From Anabaena catenula FACHB-362 (GTDB taxonomy: Bacteria; Cyanobacteriota; Cyanobacteriia; Cyanobacteriales; Nostocaceae): 64,000 nucleotides of DNA. Where the stretch lies: NCBI RefSeq assembly GCF_014698735.1, contig NZ_JACJTQ010000004.1, positions 169,195 to 233,194 on the forward strand, read 5' to 3'. The first letter of the stretch is position 1; every line of letters begins with the position of its first letter. The notes beneath the pieces were generated by a model, which worked only from the letters and a program-made list of their open reading frames with translations, made no database searches and was not told where the DNA came from. The position numbers and the translations under genes were made by a program. Positions 17,329-26,821 of the stretch are shown piece after piece.

Positions 17329-19959
17329 ATGTCTTTTGTTCCTTTGCATATTCATAGTGATTATAGTTTGCTTGATGGGGCCAGTCAGCTACCAGAGTTA
17401 GTGGATAGAGCGATCGCACTGGGCATGAAAGCGATCGCACTCACAGATCATGGTGTTATGTATGGTGCAGTTGAATTAATTAAAATCTGTCGGAGTAAGA
17501 CTATTAAGCCAATTATTGGCAACGAAATGTATATTATTAACGGTGATATTGAAAAACAAGAACGCCGTCCCAAATATCATCAAGTCGTTTTAGCTAAAAA
17601 TACAAAAGGCTATAAAAACTTAGTTAAAATCACCACAATTTCTCACCTTCAAGGTGTACAAGGTAAAGGTATTTTTTCCCGTCCTTGTATTAATAAAGAT
17701 TTACTCAAACAATATCATGAAGGTTTAATTGTCACCAGCGCTTGTTTAGGTGGTGAAATTCCCCAAGCAATTCTTAGTAATAGACCAGATGCAGCCCGAA
17801 AAGTGGCTAAATGGTATAAAGAAGTATTTGGTGAAGATTTTTATTTAGAAATTCAAGACCACGGCTCCCAAGAAGACCGAATTGTTAATGTCGAAATTGT
17901 CAAAATTGCACGGGAATTAGGAATTAAATTTATTGCTACTAATGATTCCCATTATATTTCTTGTTTTGACGTAGAAGCACATGATGCTTTGCTATGTATT
18001 CAAACAGGACAGCTAATTAGCGAAGATAAAAGAATGCGATATAGCGGCACAGAATACCTCAAATCTGCTGATGAAATGAGGATGCTATTTCGTGACCATT
18101 TAACTGATGATGTCATTGCTGAAGCTATAGCGACAACGGTCGAAGTAGCCGATAAAATCGAGCCTTACCATATCATGGATGAGCCGAAAATTCCTACTCC
18201 TCCGATTCCGTCGGGTCACACTCCTGACACTTATACAGAAGAAATTGCTTGGCAAGGACTTTTAGAAAGATTAAATCGCAAATCCCGCAGCGAAGTAGAT
18301 CAGGTTTATAAAGAAAGATTAGAATATGAATTAAAAATGCTGCAAAAAATGGGTTTTTCTACATACTTTTTAGTTGTGTGGGACTACATCAAGTTTGCAC
18401 GAGATAATAATATTCCTGTGGGGCCAGGTCGAGGTTCTGCGGCTGGTTCTTTGGTTGCTTATGCAATGCGAATTACCAACATTGACCCTGTACATCATGG
18501 CTTACTATTTGAAAGATTTCTGAATCCCGAACGGAAGTCAATGCCGGATATTGATACGGATTTCTGCATTGAACAACGGGATAAAGTCATTGAATATGTA
18601 ACTGATAAATATGGTGCTGATAGAGTTGCTCAAATTATTACTTTTAACCGATTAACATCGAAAGCAGTTTTAAAAGATGTCGCCAGAGTGTTAAATGTTC
18701 CCTACGGTGATGCTGATAAAATGGCGAAATTAATTCCTGTGGTGCGAGGAAAACCAACTAAACTTAAAGTTATGGTTTCTGATGAAACACCAGCACAAGA
18801 GTTTAAAGATAAATATGATAATGACCCGAATGTTCGCCGTTGGTTGGATATGGCTATGCGAATTGAAGGTACTAACAAAACCTTTGGTGTTCACGCTGCT
18901 GGTGTGGTTATTTCTGCTGATCCTCTTGATGAAATTGTCCCCCTACAACGCAATAATGATGGTTCTGTAATTACCCAGTATTTTATGGAAGATTTGGAAT
19001 CATTGGGTTTGTTGAAAATGGATTTTCTCGGTTTGCGGAACCTCACCTTAATTCAAAAAACTATTGATTTAATTGAAGAAACTAAGGGTTATAAAATTGA
19101 CCCCGATGAAATTACAGGTCAAGAAAGAAAAGCACAAAAGATATTAGCGAAAGGTGGACATACCACTTTACCTAAAGATGTCAGTAAAGCTTATGAATTA
19201 TTAGAATCTGGTGAATTAGAAGGAATATTTCAATTAGAGTCTTCGGGAATGAAGCAAATAGTTAGAGATTTGAAACCTTCTAATATTGAAGATATTTCTT
19301 CTATTTTGGCACTTTATCGACCAGGCCCATTAGATGCGGGCTTGATTCCTAAGTTTATTAACCGTAAACATGGACGAGAACAAATTGAATATGAAACAGG
19401 TATTTTAGAACCAATATTAAATGAAACCTATGGAATTATGGTCTATCAAGAGCAAATTATGAAAATTGCTCAAGATATGGCTGGTTATTCTTTAGGACAA
19501 GCTGACTTGCTGCGTCGGGCTATGGGTAAAAAGAAAGTATCGGAAATGCAGAAGCAGCAGGAAAAGTTTATTGATGGTTCCACTAAAAACGGTGTCAAAA
19601 AGCAAGTAGCTGAACAACTATTTGCGGATATGTTGAAGTTTGCTGAATATTGTTTAAGTTACGATACGGAAGTTTTAACTGTTGAATATGGTTTGATGAC
19701 CATTGGAGAAATTGTCGAAAAACGCATTGATTGTAGTGTGTTCAGTGTTGATAAAAATGGAAATATTTACACTCAACCAATAGCACAATGGCATAATCGG
19801 GGAATACAGGAATTGTATGAATATTGTTTAGATGATGGTTCAATAATTCGCGCCACAAAAGACCATAAGTTTATGACTACTGCGGGGGAAATGTTGCCAA
19901 TTGATGACATTTTTGAACGGGGTTTGGATTTGTTAAAGGCGCAGAATTTGCCACAGTAA
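17329..19959 (+). CDS. dnaE: DNA polymerase III alpha subunit, N-terminal half fused to N-intein (split DnaE-N)
   Basis: 876 aa: 774 residues of polymerase plus a 102-residue intein half. The N-terminal PHP domain starts with [18 protein letters not shown]. The catalytic core contains PDIDTDFC with its metal-binding aspartates and [10 protein letters not shown]. The extein ends ...LKFAEY and the chain continues straight into [14 protein letters not shown]. The rest of alpha (fingers, tau- and beta-binding parts) must come from a separate dnaE-C gene carrying the C-intein. Protein trans-splicing then makes the full replicative polymerase. No C-half occurs in this window, as expected for the split arrangement in cyanobacteria. 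Start ATG 17329 follows an AT-rich heptamer tract. Confidence 0.95.
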   Translation: MSFVPLHIHSDYSLLDGASQLPELVDRAIALGMKAIALTDHGVMYGAVELIKICRSKTIKPIIGNEMYIINGDIEKQERRPKYHQVVLAKNTKGYKNLVKITTISHLQGVQGKGIFSRPCINKDLLKQYHEGLIVTSACLGGEIPQAILSNRPDAARKVAKWYKEVFGEDFYLEIQDHGSQEDRIVNVEIVKIARELGIKFIATNDSHYISCFDVEAHDALLCIQTGQLISEDKRMRYSGTEYLKSADEMRMLFRDHLTDDVIAEAIATTVEVADKIEPYHIMDEPKIPTPPIPSGHTPDTYTEEIAWQGLLERLNRKSRSEVDQVYKERLEYELKMLQKMGFSTYFLVVWDYIKFARDNNIPVGPGRGSAAGSLVAYAMRITNIDPVHHGLLFERFLNPERKSMPDIDTDFCIEQRDKVIEYVTDKYGADRVAQIITFNRLTSKAVLKDVARVLNVPYGDADKMAKLIPVVRGKPTKLKVMVSDETPAQEFKDKYDNDPNVRRWLDMAMRIEGTNKTFGVHAAGVVISADPLDEIVPLQRNNDGSVITQYFMEDLESLGLLKMDFLGLRNLTLIQKTIDLIEETKGYKIDPDEITGQERKAQKILAKGGHTTLPKDVSKAYELLESGELEGIFQLESSGMKQIVRDLKPSNIEDISSILALYRPGPLDAGLIPKFINRKHGREQIEYETGILEPILNETYGIMVYQEQIMKIAQDMAGYSLGQADLLRRAMGKKKVSEMQKQQEKFIDGSTKNGVKKQVAEQLFADMLKFAEYCLSYDTEVLTVEYGLMTIGEIVEKRIDCSVFSVDKNGNIYTQPIAQWHNRGIQELYEYCLDDGSIIRATKDHKFMTTAGEMLPIDDIFERGLDLLKAQNLPQ
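19651..19956 (+). other. DnaE split intein, N-terminal fragment (Npu-like)
   Basis: 102 codons from Cys1 (TGT at 19651) to the terminal LKAQNLPQ. Cys1 in [10 protein letters not shown] is the splicing nucleophile. The block B motif TKDH (Thr69-His72), in [10 protein letters not shown], activates the scissile bond. The length equals that of the Nostoc punctiforme DnaE N-intein, and the sequence is clearly homologous with many substitutions (for example [13 protein letters not shown]). It is functional only with the matching C-intein encoded elsewhere. Confidence 0.95.
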
Positions 19960-20263
19960 AAATTTACAGCTATTTTCAGGTAAATGAACCACATCTTTGA
20001 TTAAAGTTTCGCGCAATCTCTCTTAGAGATCCCGCAGGGTAGACACAAAGAAGCAAAGGCGCAAAGGAAGAAAGAAATTAATTTGGGGTGTGGTCTAAAT
20101 ACATGAAAACTGCTGTTAAATTTAAAATTTAAAATTAAACACCCAACTAAACTGAGACTATCTGTAGACGTAGAGGTATTAAACCCTTGAATTTACGATA
20201 AACAAGTAAAAATTCAAAAGTGAGATACTCTGACAAAAATATCTTGATAAGAACAAAAATCCC
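19960..20263. other. Gene-free interval after dnaE-N with a small dispersed repeat
   Basis: 304 bp. It contains a palindromic piece TCTCTTAGAGATCCCGCAGG near 20020-20045, which resembles the 20-30 bp small dispersed repeats seen elsewhere in the window, and AT-rich TTTAAAATTTAAAATT near 20115-20135. I see no gene, terminator hairpin with T-tract, or convincing promoter. Confidence 0.5.
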
Positions 20264-21295
20264 ATGAGTCAAGGAAGAAATACTGCAATTGAAGGTATTT
20301 ATGAAGTCTGTATTGGCGTTCCAGAGGCAATTTCAGCAATTCAATATTGGGAACAATTTGGCTATCGCATTGGGCAGATGGGAGAATTAAGCGCAGATGA
20401 GGCTTACCAATTATACAAGGTGAATTCCCCTTTAAAAGCGATTCGTCTTTACCACCAAGACGCAGATCATGGTTTAATTCGGTTGATGATTTGGAAAAAC
20501 CCGACAAATCAAGGATTGGGTATCAGTTCGATGAAAGTTAAGGGTAATCGTTGGGGTACTGCTTTAACTGCTGATTTGTTAGGGATTTTAAATCATGCAG
20601 AAAATGCCAAAGCAGTAGGTTTGACTATCAAGTACTCGCACCCTTACTGGGAAGTGATTTATGACAAAGACAAAAAAAGCCGTCCTTTTATAGATGCGGC
20701 TGTTGGGGTGCGAGAAATGATGTTGCTGCAACCATTGACGCGACAGGTGCTATTTCAACGTTTTGGTTATGTGATGCCCCATTATGGAAAAATCAATCAC
20801 AATGGGGCTTTAGCCACTAGTCAGTTTACCCATATGGGGATGATTGTTCAGGATGATAGCAAAGAAACTCTGCGCTTTTATGAAGAAGTTCTGGGTTTGT
20901 TGCGTGTGCGTGATGATGTAGAAACTACCTATGAATCTTCTTTAGCCGGTCGAGATTTGTTTGAACTTAATCCTGGGGAAAAGTTTATAGTTACGGCTTT
21001 TGATGATCCGCGTTCTTCCAAGTCTGATTTTATGGCAGCACGCAGTGGTAGACTTTACATCATTCGCTTTCCAGAGCATATCAGGTTGGAGTCGCGCTTT
21101 GAATCAGCCCAACCGGGAAGTTTGGGAATGTGCCTTTACACTTACCACGTCAGCGGAATACACACCTATTTTGACCGCATTCGGGCGAGTAATGCCCAAA
21201 ATTTGACTGATATTGTGAATAATGAATTTGGAGAATTGAGTTTTTCCTTTGTTGCACCAGATGGCTATTTCTGGACTTTGGTGGAAAAAATTTAA
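20264..21295 (+). CDS. VOC-superfamily (glyoxalase/dioxygenase-like) protein with two domains
   Basis: 343 aa. Two VOC-type halves can be seen. The first begins IEGIYEVCIGVPEAISAIQY, and the second begins TSQFTHMGMIVQDDSKETLR and ends EFGELSFSFVAPDGYFWTLV. VOC proteins coordinate a divalent metal with H/E residues at paired sites. Candidate ligands here are His in FTHMGM and Glu in FGELSF. Family members include glyoxalases, extradiol dioxygenases and resistance proteins, so the reaction cannot be predicted. It is a stand-alone gene, and a MITE-like repeat begins one nucleotide after the stop codon. Confidence 0.75.
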   Translation: MSQGRNTAIEGIYEVCIGVPEAISAIQYWEQFGYRIGQMGELSADEAYQLYKVNSPLKAIRLYHQDADHGLIRLMIWKNPTNQGLGISSMKVKGNRWGTALTADLLGILNHAENAKAVGLTIKYSHPYWEVIYDKDKKSRPFIDAAVGVREMMLLQPLTRQVLFQRFGYVMPHYGKINHNGALATSQFTHMGMIVQDDSKETLRFYEEVLGLLRVRDDVETTYESSLAGRDLFELNPGEKFIVTAFDDPRSSKSDFMAARSGRLYIIRFPEHIRLESRFESAQPGSLGMCLYTYHVSGIHTYFDRIRASNAQNLTDIVNNEFGELSFSFVAPDGYFWTLVEKI

Positions 21296-21296
21296 A

Positions 21297-21527
<231 letters not shown>

Positions 21528-21540
21528 TTTCGTAAATAGG

Positions 21541-21660
21541 GAACAGGTGACAGGTAATTCTTAATTTTCCCCGTGTCCCTATTTCCCCGCGTCCCCGCGT
21601 CCCTGCATCCCCGCGTCTCCGTGTCCCTGCATCCCCGCGTCTCCGTGTCCCCGCGTTCCC
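21541..21660. repeat. GC-rich tandem repeat tract at the 3' end of thrC
   Basis: Units such as CCCCGCGT, CCCTGCAT and CTCCGTGT are repeated from about 21570 up to the thrC stop codon at 21660. On the thrC (minus) strand this gives a G-rich 3' untranslated region. It is the same class of tract as 15745-15835 and 31013-31135. Confidence 0.65.
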
Positions 21661-22751
21661 TAAAATCCCATTGCTTCAGCTACGGCTTTAACTTCTGCGG
21701 CAATACCTTGTTTAAATTGACTGTGACTGTGCTTAATTGCTGTATCTGGGTCTTTAAGACCGTTCCCTGTGAGGACACAAACTACTGTTGCACCTGTAGG
21801 AACTTGGTCTTTTACCTTTAATAACCCTGCCACAGAAGCCGCACTAGCCGGTTCACAAAAAATACCTTCTGATGATGCTAGGAGTCTATAAGCATCAAGG
21901 ATTTCTTCGTCTGTGACGGCGTTGAAGCTTCCTTGACTGGCTGATTGGGCGGCGATCGCTTTATCCCAACTAGCAGGATTACCAATGCGAATTGCAGTGG
22001 CTAAGGTTTCAGGATGTGCCACTGGTTTACCATTTACCAAGGGTGCAGCACCAGCAGCTTGAAAGCCCATCATTTTCGGCAAGCGATCGCACTTACCAAT
22101 TTGATGATATTGACAAAATCCCATCCAATATGCTGTAATATTTCCCGCATTTCCCACAGGTATACATAACCAATCGGGAGCATTACCCAAGGCATCTACA
22201 ACTTCAAAAGCTCCTGTTTTCTGTCCTTCCAAGCGGTAGGGGTTGACAGAATTCACTAACGTAATCGGATAACTATCTGCCATTTCCCGGACAATTTCCA
22301 GCGCTTGGTCAAAATTGCCTTTAATTGCTAATACCTCAGCCCCATAGAGTAACGCTTGTGCTAACTTGCCCAAAGCTACATAGCCGTCAGGAATCAACAC
22401 AAAAGGTTTCATTCCCCCACGGCGAGCATAAGCAGCAGCAGCGGCAGAAGTATTACCTGTACTAGCACAAATTACCGCCTTCGCCCCTGCTTCCTTGGCT
22501 TTGGTAATGGCCATAGTCATGCCCCGGTCTTTGAAGCTGCCGGTAGGGTTAAGACCATCATATTTGACAAATACCTTGACCTGTCTGCCAATGCGTTCTG
22601 CGATCGCTGGCACTGGTATCAAGGGTGTGTTACCTTCCAACAAGGTAACAACTGGAGTGCTTTCACTGACAGGCAAGTATTCACGATAGGCTTCTATCAG
22701 TCCAGGCCAGGGTTGGCGATGAGATTTAGCAACAGACAAGCTCAAAGTCAC
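21660..22751 (-). CDS. thrC: Threonine synthase
   Basis: About 363 aa from GTG 22751, which gives the usual N-terminus [21 protein letters not shown] three codons upstream is an alternative. It converts O-phosphohomoserine to threonine with PLP, the last step of threonine synthesis. The PLP lysine lies in [11 protein letters not shown], the phosphate-binding loop is [17 protein letters not shown], and the glycine loop [11 protein letters not shown] follows. The length is that of the short bacterial/cyanobacterial form, without the plant N-terminal SAM-binding extension. It is a single gene; its 3' end runs into a GC-rich tandem repeat. Confidence 0.95.
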   Translation of the reverse strand: MTLSLSVAKSHRQPWPGLIEAYREYLPVSESTPVVTLLEGNTPLIPVPAIAERIGRQVKVFVKYDGLNPTGSFKDRGMTMAITKAKEAGAKAVICASTGNTSAAAAAYARRGGMKPFVLIPDGYVALGKLAQALLYGAEVLAIKGNFDQALEIVREMADSYPITLVNSVNPYRLEGQKTGAFEVVDALGNAPDWLCIPVGNAGNITAYWMGFCQYHQIGKCDRLPKMMGFQAAGAAPLVNGKPVAHPETLATAIRIGNPASWDKAIAAQSASQGSFNAVTDEEILDAYRLLASSEGIFCEPASAASVAGLLKVKDQVPTGATVVCVLTGNGLKDPDTAIKHSHSQFKQGIAAEVKAVAEAMGF

Positions 22752-23095
22752 GGGATTCAAAACTTCTTAACTAAGGATTTAAGATGGGAAAATTGTCTTT
22801 TATTTTATGGTGTCAATAACTTTACCACGCTGATGGCGATCTTCAGCTGCCGCGTCTACAAATTGCATGATTCTTCTTTCAAACCTCTGCTGCTTTTGAG
22901 AATGCTTCCCTGTTGTCTGAATGTATCCACTATCAAAGCACAACAGATCATCTGTGGAACTGAGCCGCTATTATTGTATTTTCTTATGACTTACCCAAAA
23001 TCTATTAGATTATGTGATTCAAAGTATACAATGATTTAAGAAAGCTTAAGATAACACTATTATAATATCTCGAATGGTGTGAGTTAAGTTTGCAA
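22752..23095. other. Interval upstream of thrC
   Basis: 344 bp between the divergent thrC and the small coiled-coil protein gene, so it must carry both promoters. AACACTATTATAATATC (about 23055-23072) contains a TATAAT that may be the -10 of the rightward gene. A 47-codon minus-strand frame (22800-22943, TTG start) is present; I see no support for its being a gene beyond being open. Confidence 0.4.
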
Positions 23096-23299
23096 ATGAG
23101 TATAACCATGTCCAATTTGTCATCCAGTGTTGCCAGTTGCGAATCTCATAGCGAATTAGTCAAGAAACTGACTAAAGCTTATTATCGAGACGACCAGCAA
23201 GAGAAATTTATGGATTTACAAGCAGAGGTAGATTCCCTACTGCAACAATTACAGAACCTCAAGAGCCAAAGGCTAGAATCTTGCAACCAAGAAGAATAA
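23096..23299 (+). CDS. Small coiled-coil protein, unknown function
   Basis: 67 aa from ATG 23096, or 63 aa from ATG 23108. The second half, KFMDLQAEVDSLLQQLQNLK, is a heptad-patterned helix likely to form a coiled coil. The first half, SCESHSELVKKLTKAYYRDD, is also helical. There is no signal peptide or membrane segment. A TATAAT about 30 nt upstream supports expression. It converges tightly (17 nt) with the large protein gene on the opposite strand. I do not know the function. Confidence 0.65.
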   Translation: MSITMSNLSSSVASCESHSELVKKLTKAYYRDDQQEKFMDLQAEVDSLLQQLQNLKSQRLESCNQEE

Positions 23300-23316
23300 A
23301 CTAAAAAATTTCGTTA

Positions 23317-25677
23317 CTACTCAAAGCGCTGATTATTTACTGACCAGCGCTTTAAGCTATATTTATAAGCATTTTCTACCAGTAAAGTTAGAGATGGGTC
23401 ATTTGCCAAATGAGCGATCGCACTTAGAGCTTGCTGGGATTTTGGGCTAAAGTCATTATAGATAACCTTACCAGTATTCGAGAAAATCAGAGTCCGAGGA
23501 CGTTTTTGAGCTTCTACATTCCCCCCATTGATAGGCGCTTTGATAGACGCTGACTGATTCAATGATTCTATCGCTGCACCTGAAATAGTCAGAACTACGT
23601 CCAGATTACCGTCATTAGTGACATCAATCAGTTGTACAGGCCAATCACCCATTTTAACCTGCATCTCTGGGAATTTGGGAACAGCACCAGAGGGCATATC
23701 ACCGGATTGTTGCAAAGAACGCCATACATTTTCTAGCATTACCCGCACTACTTGGGGATTTTGTTGATAGAGTTCTTGGACAGTAATGGGAGATGGTTGT
23801 ACCCATTCCAATGCTGCCGGCGTGAGAGCTAAAGGTTTCGGTTGAAGAGAATTATTTTGAGTTTGAGGAATAGCCGCACCAACTGCTAAAAGCCGCAAAA
23901 CCCCATTCCGCAGTTGTACAGCTTTGATAGTAGCAGGATTTATTTGCTGTTCTCCATTCTGTAACCAGACAATTATTTGGATAGTCGGATCGGTACTGAT
24001 TCCCAATATGTTTGCCCAAAATTGGCTAGACTGAGTTTTTGGTGGGTTTAAATTAGTAAACGGGGAACTTAGCCAACTGACATGATTATGAAATGCACTT
24101 ACCTCTACCTGATACCATACCTGGTTATCCGTAATCTTTAAATCTGCTGTTCCAGGAATGATTACCCAATCAGCATCATTAACCACGGTAATTTGTTGTA
24201 CTCCACCAATAATTTGACTCAGATGACTAGTTGTCACCTCATAATTGAGTTTTGCTAACAAATCTTGAAAATAGGTAAGGTTTTTCTGATTGATGTTTGG
24301 TTGTTCCTGCAACCAAGAAGTAGCACGTTGTTCTCCCCGTTGCAAGGCTAACATCAGATATGTCCAAGCTAACACCGATTGTCTATTGGGGTTGAGCCGC
24401 AACGCCACAGCTGTACGATTCCATAACCTGCCTCTATCTGCTTTCAGCAAGGTAGCAATTTCTTGGGCATTTTGAGAAGATGCTGTAAATATCTGTAAAG
24501 CCTTCTCCCAGCGACCATCAATTAAATCTGTCAGCACTTGTTGACTGGGACTAGCCCAAATTTTGTCAGCTTGGCTTTTAGTGAGTTGGGAATGAAGACG
24601 AATTAAATCGATTTGCGCCTGTACAGCCTCTGGAAAAGGTTTTTGAGGATTTTTCTGGAGAGATGTCAACCAAGCCAAAGCTGGAGACCACATTCCATTT
24701 CGGGCTAATAATAAGGATTTTTGATAACCAAAGTCCTCAAATACTGATTGGAGATTAATTTCTTCCAGTACCACAGAATTAGTGACTAACTGGCCAGATT
24801 TGACTTGGTAAACTTGCAGATGGGGTTCTAAACTTGTTGTCTGATCGATAACTAACTCTTTTGCTGCACTACCAGTTACTTGCTGCCATCTAGGTAGTTT
24901 TCCATTTGGGTTTTTCCAGGATAACATTTGCTGTAAGCTGCTATTGCCAGGATTGTAGTAATAAATTTGACCGTAGACTATAGAACTATCTTCTTGTTTG
25001 TGTTCCCCTCGCAAATAAAACCAGAAACCTGGTGAGAGTGTGGAGTCTTCAAAAGCTTTTACCTCAGTGAAAGATAACTGCTTCTTTCCCTCTTGATTAT
25101 TGGCATCTGATGCGGTTTCGCCAAAAGGGGCTGTCACAAAGGATTCTGTCAGACCAGTCACAGACATTTGAGTGACTAGATTATAGTATTTTTCTGGTTG
25201 TAATTGGAACTCCAAGGACTTTGAGCGCTGATAAACCCTCAATTCTACCAGTTCTTGGCAATTAGACTGACAATTAGCACGTTTTTGGAAAACTGGCAGT
25301 AGAAATGACTTCTGTTGCTGATCATCTAAATATATAGTTTCCCCAGCTATGCGGTTTTTTTGACTCAAGCTGAGTTGAATAGCTGAGAAAGTTTGGGGGC
25401 GATCGCTCTTACTCAGAGGAAGTTGCGCCCATTCTGGTAAAATTTCATTTAGCCAGCTAACCTGTTCTGGGTTCAATATGAAGAGAATGCTAATCCAGCC
25501 AGAAGCTATAATTACACCAGCACTACCTAACAAAATAGTCAGCGCTAAGGTTGACAACAACCAACTGCGCCATCGAGGCTGTTTCTGAGATTTTTTAGCC
25601 CTTTTCTTGATCGCACCTGTACGAGGCTGATTGATGCGATCAACTTTTTGCGTCAGCTTCCGCGAGTGCTTTGCCAT
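23317..25677 (-). CDS. Large membrane-anchored protein, unknown function
   Basis: 786 aa. A very basic N-terminus (RKLTQKVDRINQPRTGAIKK) precedes one membrane segment at about 38-60 (LLSTLALTILLGSAGVIIAS). The remaining ~720 residues would be exported or lumenal by the positive-inside rule. They are rich in Gln and Leu and appear to mix beta-rich and helical parts. About residues 690-750 read VTNDGNLDVVLTISG, which resembles the Asp-rich FG-GAP/EF-hand-like loops of beta-propellers. A helical mid-part (about 350-460) could be TPR-like. I recognise no characterised family. It appears to be a single gene with AT-rich, promoter-like DNA upstream. Confidence 0.75.
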   Translation of the reverse strand: MAKHSRKLTQKVDRINQPRTGAIKKRAKKSQKQPRWRSWLLSTLALTILLGSAGVIIASGWISILFILNPEQVSWLNEILPEWAQLPLSKSDRPQTFSAIQLSLSQKNRIAGETIYLDDQQQKSFLLPVFQKRANCQSNCQELVELRVYQRSKSLEFQLQPEKYYNLVTQMSVTGLTESFVTAPFGETASDANNQEGKKQLSFTEVKAFEDSTLSPGFWFYLRGEHKQEDSSIVYGQIYYYNPGNSSLQQMLSWKNPNGKLPRWQQVTGSAAKELVIDQTTSLEPHLQVYQVKSGQLVTNSVVLEEINLQSVFEDFGYQKSLLLARNGMWSPALAWLTSLQKNPQKPFPEAVQAQIDLIRLHSQLTKSQADKIWASPSQQVLTDLIDGRWEKALQIFTASSQNAQEIATLLKADRGRLWNRTAVALRLNPNRQSVLAWTYLMLALQRGEQRATSWLQEQPNINQKNLTYFQDLLAKLNYEVTTSHLSQIIGGVQQITVVNDADWVIIPGTADLKITDNQVWYQVEVSAFHNHVSWLSSPFTNLNPPKTQSSQFWANILGISTDPTIQIIVWLQNGEQQINPATIKAVQLRNGVLRLLAVGAAIPQTQNNSLQPKPLALTPAALEWVQPSPITVQELYQQNPQVVRVMLENVWRSLQQSGDMPSGAVPKFPEMQVKMGDWPVQLIDVTNDGNLDVVLTISGAAIESLNQSASIKAPINGGNVEAQKRPRTLIFSNTGKVIYNDFSPKSQQALSAIAHLANDPSLTLLVENAYKYSLKRWSVNNQRFE

Positions 25678-26003
25678 CTTAGTTTTCAGTCAATCTGGAG
25701 AATTTTTTTGGGCTGGATATTTTTTCTTTTATACCCCTACTTTGGAAAGTTGCCCATAATTGTTAAGTTTAAATTTTGACATTTTACAAAAAAAGTCTAA
25801 TTATCCTCAGTTATAAATCTTGACCGAAAATGGCTGTAACCACATTTCCCGACAACTCCCCTGCTTCCCTGCTGACTATTTTTATCAACCTGGAAGTGAA
25901 ACGATATTACACTCACAAAGACAGAGTGTACGGATTTTTTTTAATCAAATAGGACTTTAATCGCACCCAGATATCAAAGATTTTATGGCAGGTAAAAATA
26001 AAT
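25678..26003. other. Gene-free interval upstream of the 786-aa protein gene
   Basis: 326 bp with no gene on either strand. It should hold the promoter of the leftward 786-aa protein gene, but I cannot assign -35/-10 boxes with confidence. It is the left part of the 1.1-kb gene-free region that ends at ispH. Confidence 0.4.
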
Positions 26004-26034
26004 ATAAAAAAGGTTTGGTTAGCCACCAAACCTT
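26004..26034 (-). terminator. Rho-independent terminator on the minus strand
   Basis: A perfect 9-bp stem AAGGTTTGG / CCAAACCTT (26010-26018 and 26026-26034) with a 7-nt loop. Read on the minus strand it is followed by a T-run. The nearest minus-strand gene upstream is ispH, whose stop is almost 790 nt away. This terminator therefore ends either a very long ispH 3' region or an unannotated minus-strand RNA. Confidence 0.7.
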
Positions 26035-26403
26035 CATACTAAATCCAGTGCATAACAACATCCCAAACTAATTTAACCTGTCTTGTTTTGCTGAAGCATC
26101 TTCCTATAGGATGTGTACAAATATCCAGAAAGCTGATAGGGTACTATGCCTTGACAGTTAACAAGATGCTAGGAAGAAAATTCTATTCTGGTTCTGTTTT
26201 ACCATTCACAAAAAACCAACTTATGGTTAGGGTTGTAAATAGAAGACTATTGACACTTTCAATACTTGTGGAGTTTTACTTTTAAGGGCTAAGGGGAAAG
26301 TGTAAGAAAACATTTTTAACCTTTAACCTTTAACATTTCCCAGGTTAAAACTTTCAGGAACAAAACACCGCGCGGTATTGTTGAAACTATGATTGGTGGG
26401 TAT

Positions 26404-26432
26404 TTGGCATTTTGGCAGTTATCTATTACAGT
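26404..26432 (+). promoter_or_regulatory. Candidate promoter for a small RNA
   Basis: TTGGCA (26404-26409) and TACAGT (26427-26432) with 17 bp between them. A second TTGGCA with a very similar surrounding sequence occurs at about 26521, just after the first terminator. The match is modest and the assignment depends on the terminator that follows. Confidence 0.3.
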
Positions 26433-26438
26433 AGCTTG

Positions 26439-26507
26439 ATATATTGCAGAAATTACCAAGATGTTTTTAATTTTTATACCACAGACGGACTTTGCTCCGT
26501 CTTTTTT
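26439..26507 (+). ncRNA. Putative small RNA 1
   Basis: It is inferred only from a promoter-like pair just upstream and a strong plus-strand terminator at 26483-26513, in a stretch with no convincing protein frame. The predicted transcript is about 70 nt. I see no match to a known RNA family. Confidence 0.25.
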
Positions 26508-26513
26508 GTTTTT
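26483..26513 (+). terminator. Strong Rho-independent terminator, plus strand
   Basis: Stem AGACGGA (26483-26489) / TCCGTCT (26496-26502) with a 6-nt loop is followed by TTTTTTGTTTTTT. There is no T-run on the other strand. No plus-strand protein gene precedes it within 3 kb, so it must end a non-coding transcript. Confidence 0.75.
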
Positions 26514-26559
26514 TGGAATTTGGCACTTTGGCAGAAAATGAGAAAATATCTGTGTTACC

Positions 26560-26750
26560 GTAATCAAAATGGTAAGGATTGATAATGAATAAAAACAATT
26601 AGTACGAGCTAAATCGACTTATTGTTGTTGATTTCATTTGCTATCCTGACAACCTATTGAATTTTATGTGTGTTATTTTTGTTCCGTATTCCAAGGTGTA
26701 TTACCACTTTCAAGCTATTAGTGCGGACGGGTATTTATCCCGTCCTTTAT
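26560..26750 (+). ncRNA. Putative small RNA 2
   Basis: The segment lies between the first plus-strand terminator and the second at 26725-26754. TTGGCA near 26521 could be a -35 element for it, giving an RNA of roughly 190 nt. There is no protein frame with a plausible start. Boundaries are approximate. Confidence 0.2.
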
Positions 26751-26754
26751 TTTT
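26725..26754 (+). terminator. Second Rho-independent terminator, plus strand
   Basis: Stem GGACGGG (26725-26731) / CCCGTCC (26739-26745), 7-nt loop, then TTTATTTTT. It points towards the 3' end of ispH and has no T-run on the minus strand, so it is unlikely to serve ispH. Confidence 0.75.
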
Positions 26755-26821
26755 GCCAAATCAAGGGAATAGAAAAACTAAATCGACCAACTTATGACTT
26801 CTGCTGTATGTGAGCGACTGA

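Noticed and set aside
22800..22943. 47-codon minus-strand frame upstream of thrC
   Set aside because: It has only a TTG start, no ribosome binding site, and no recognisable family; kept only as a note in the interval.
26088..26285. 65-codon plus-strand frame in the gene-free region before ispH
   Set aside because: No ribosome binding site and random composition; it lies in the region that more likely encodes non-coding RNAs.
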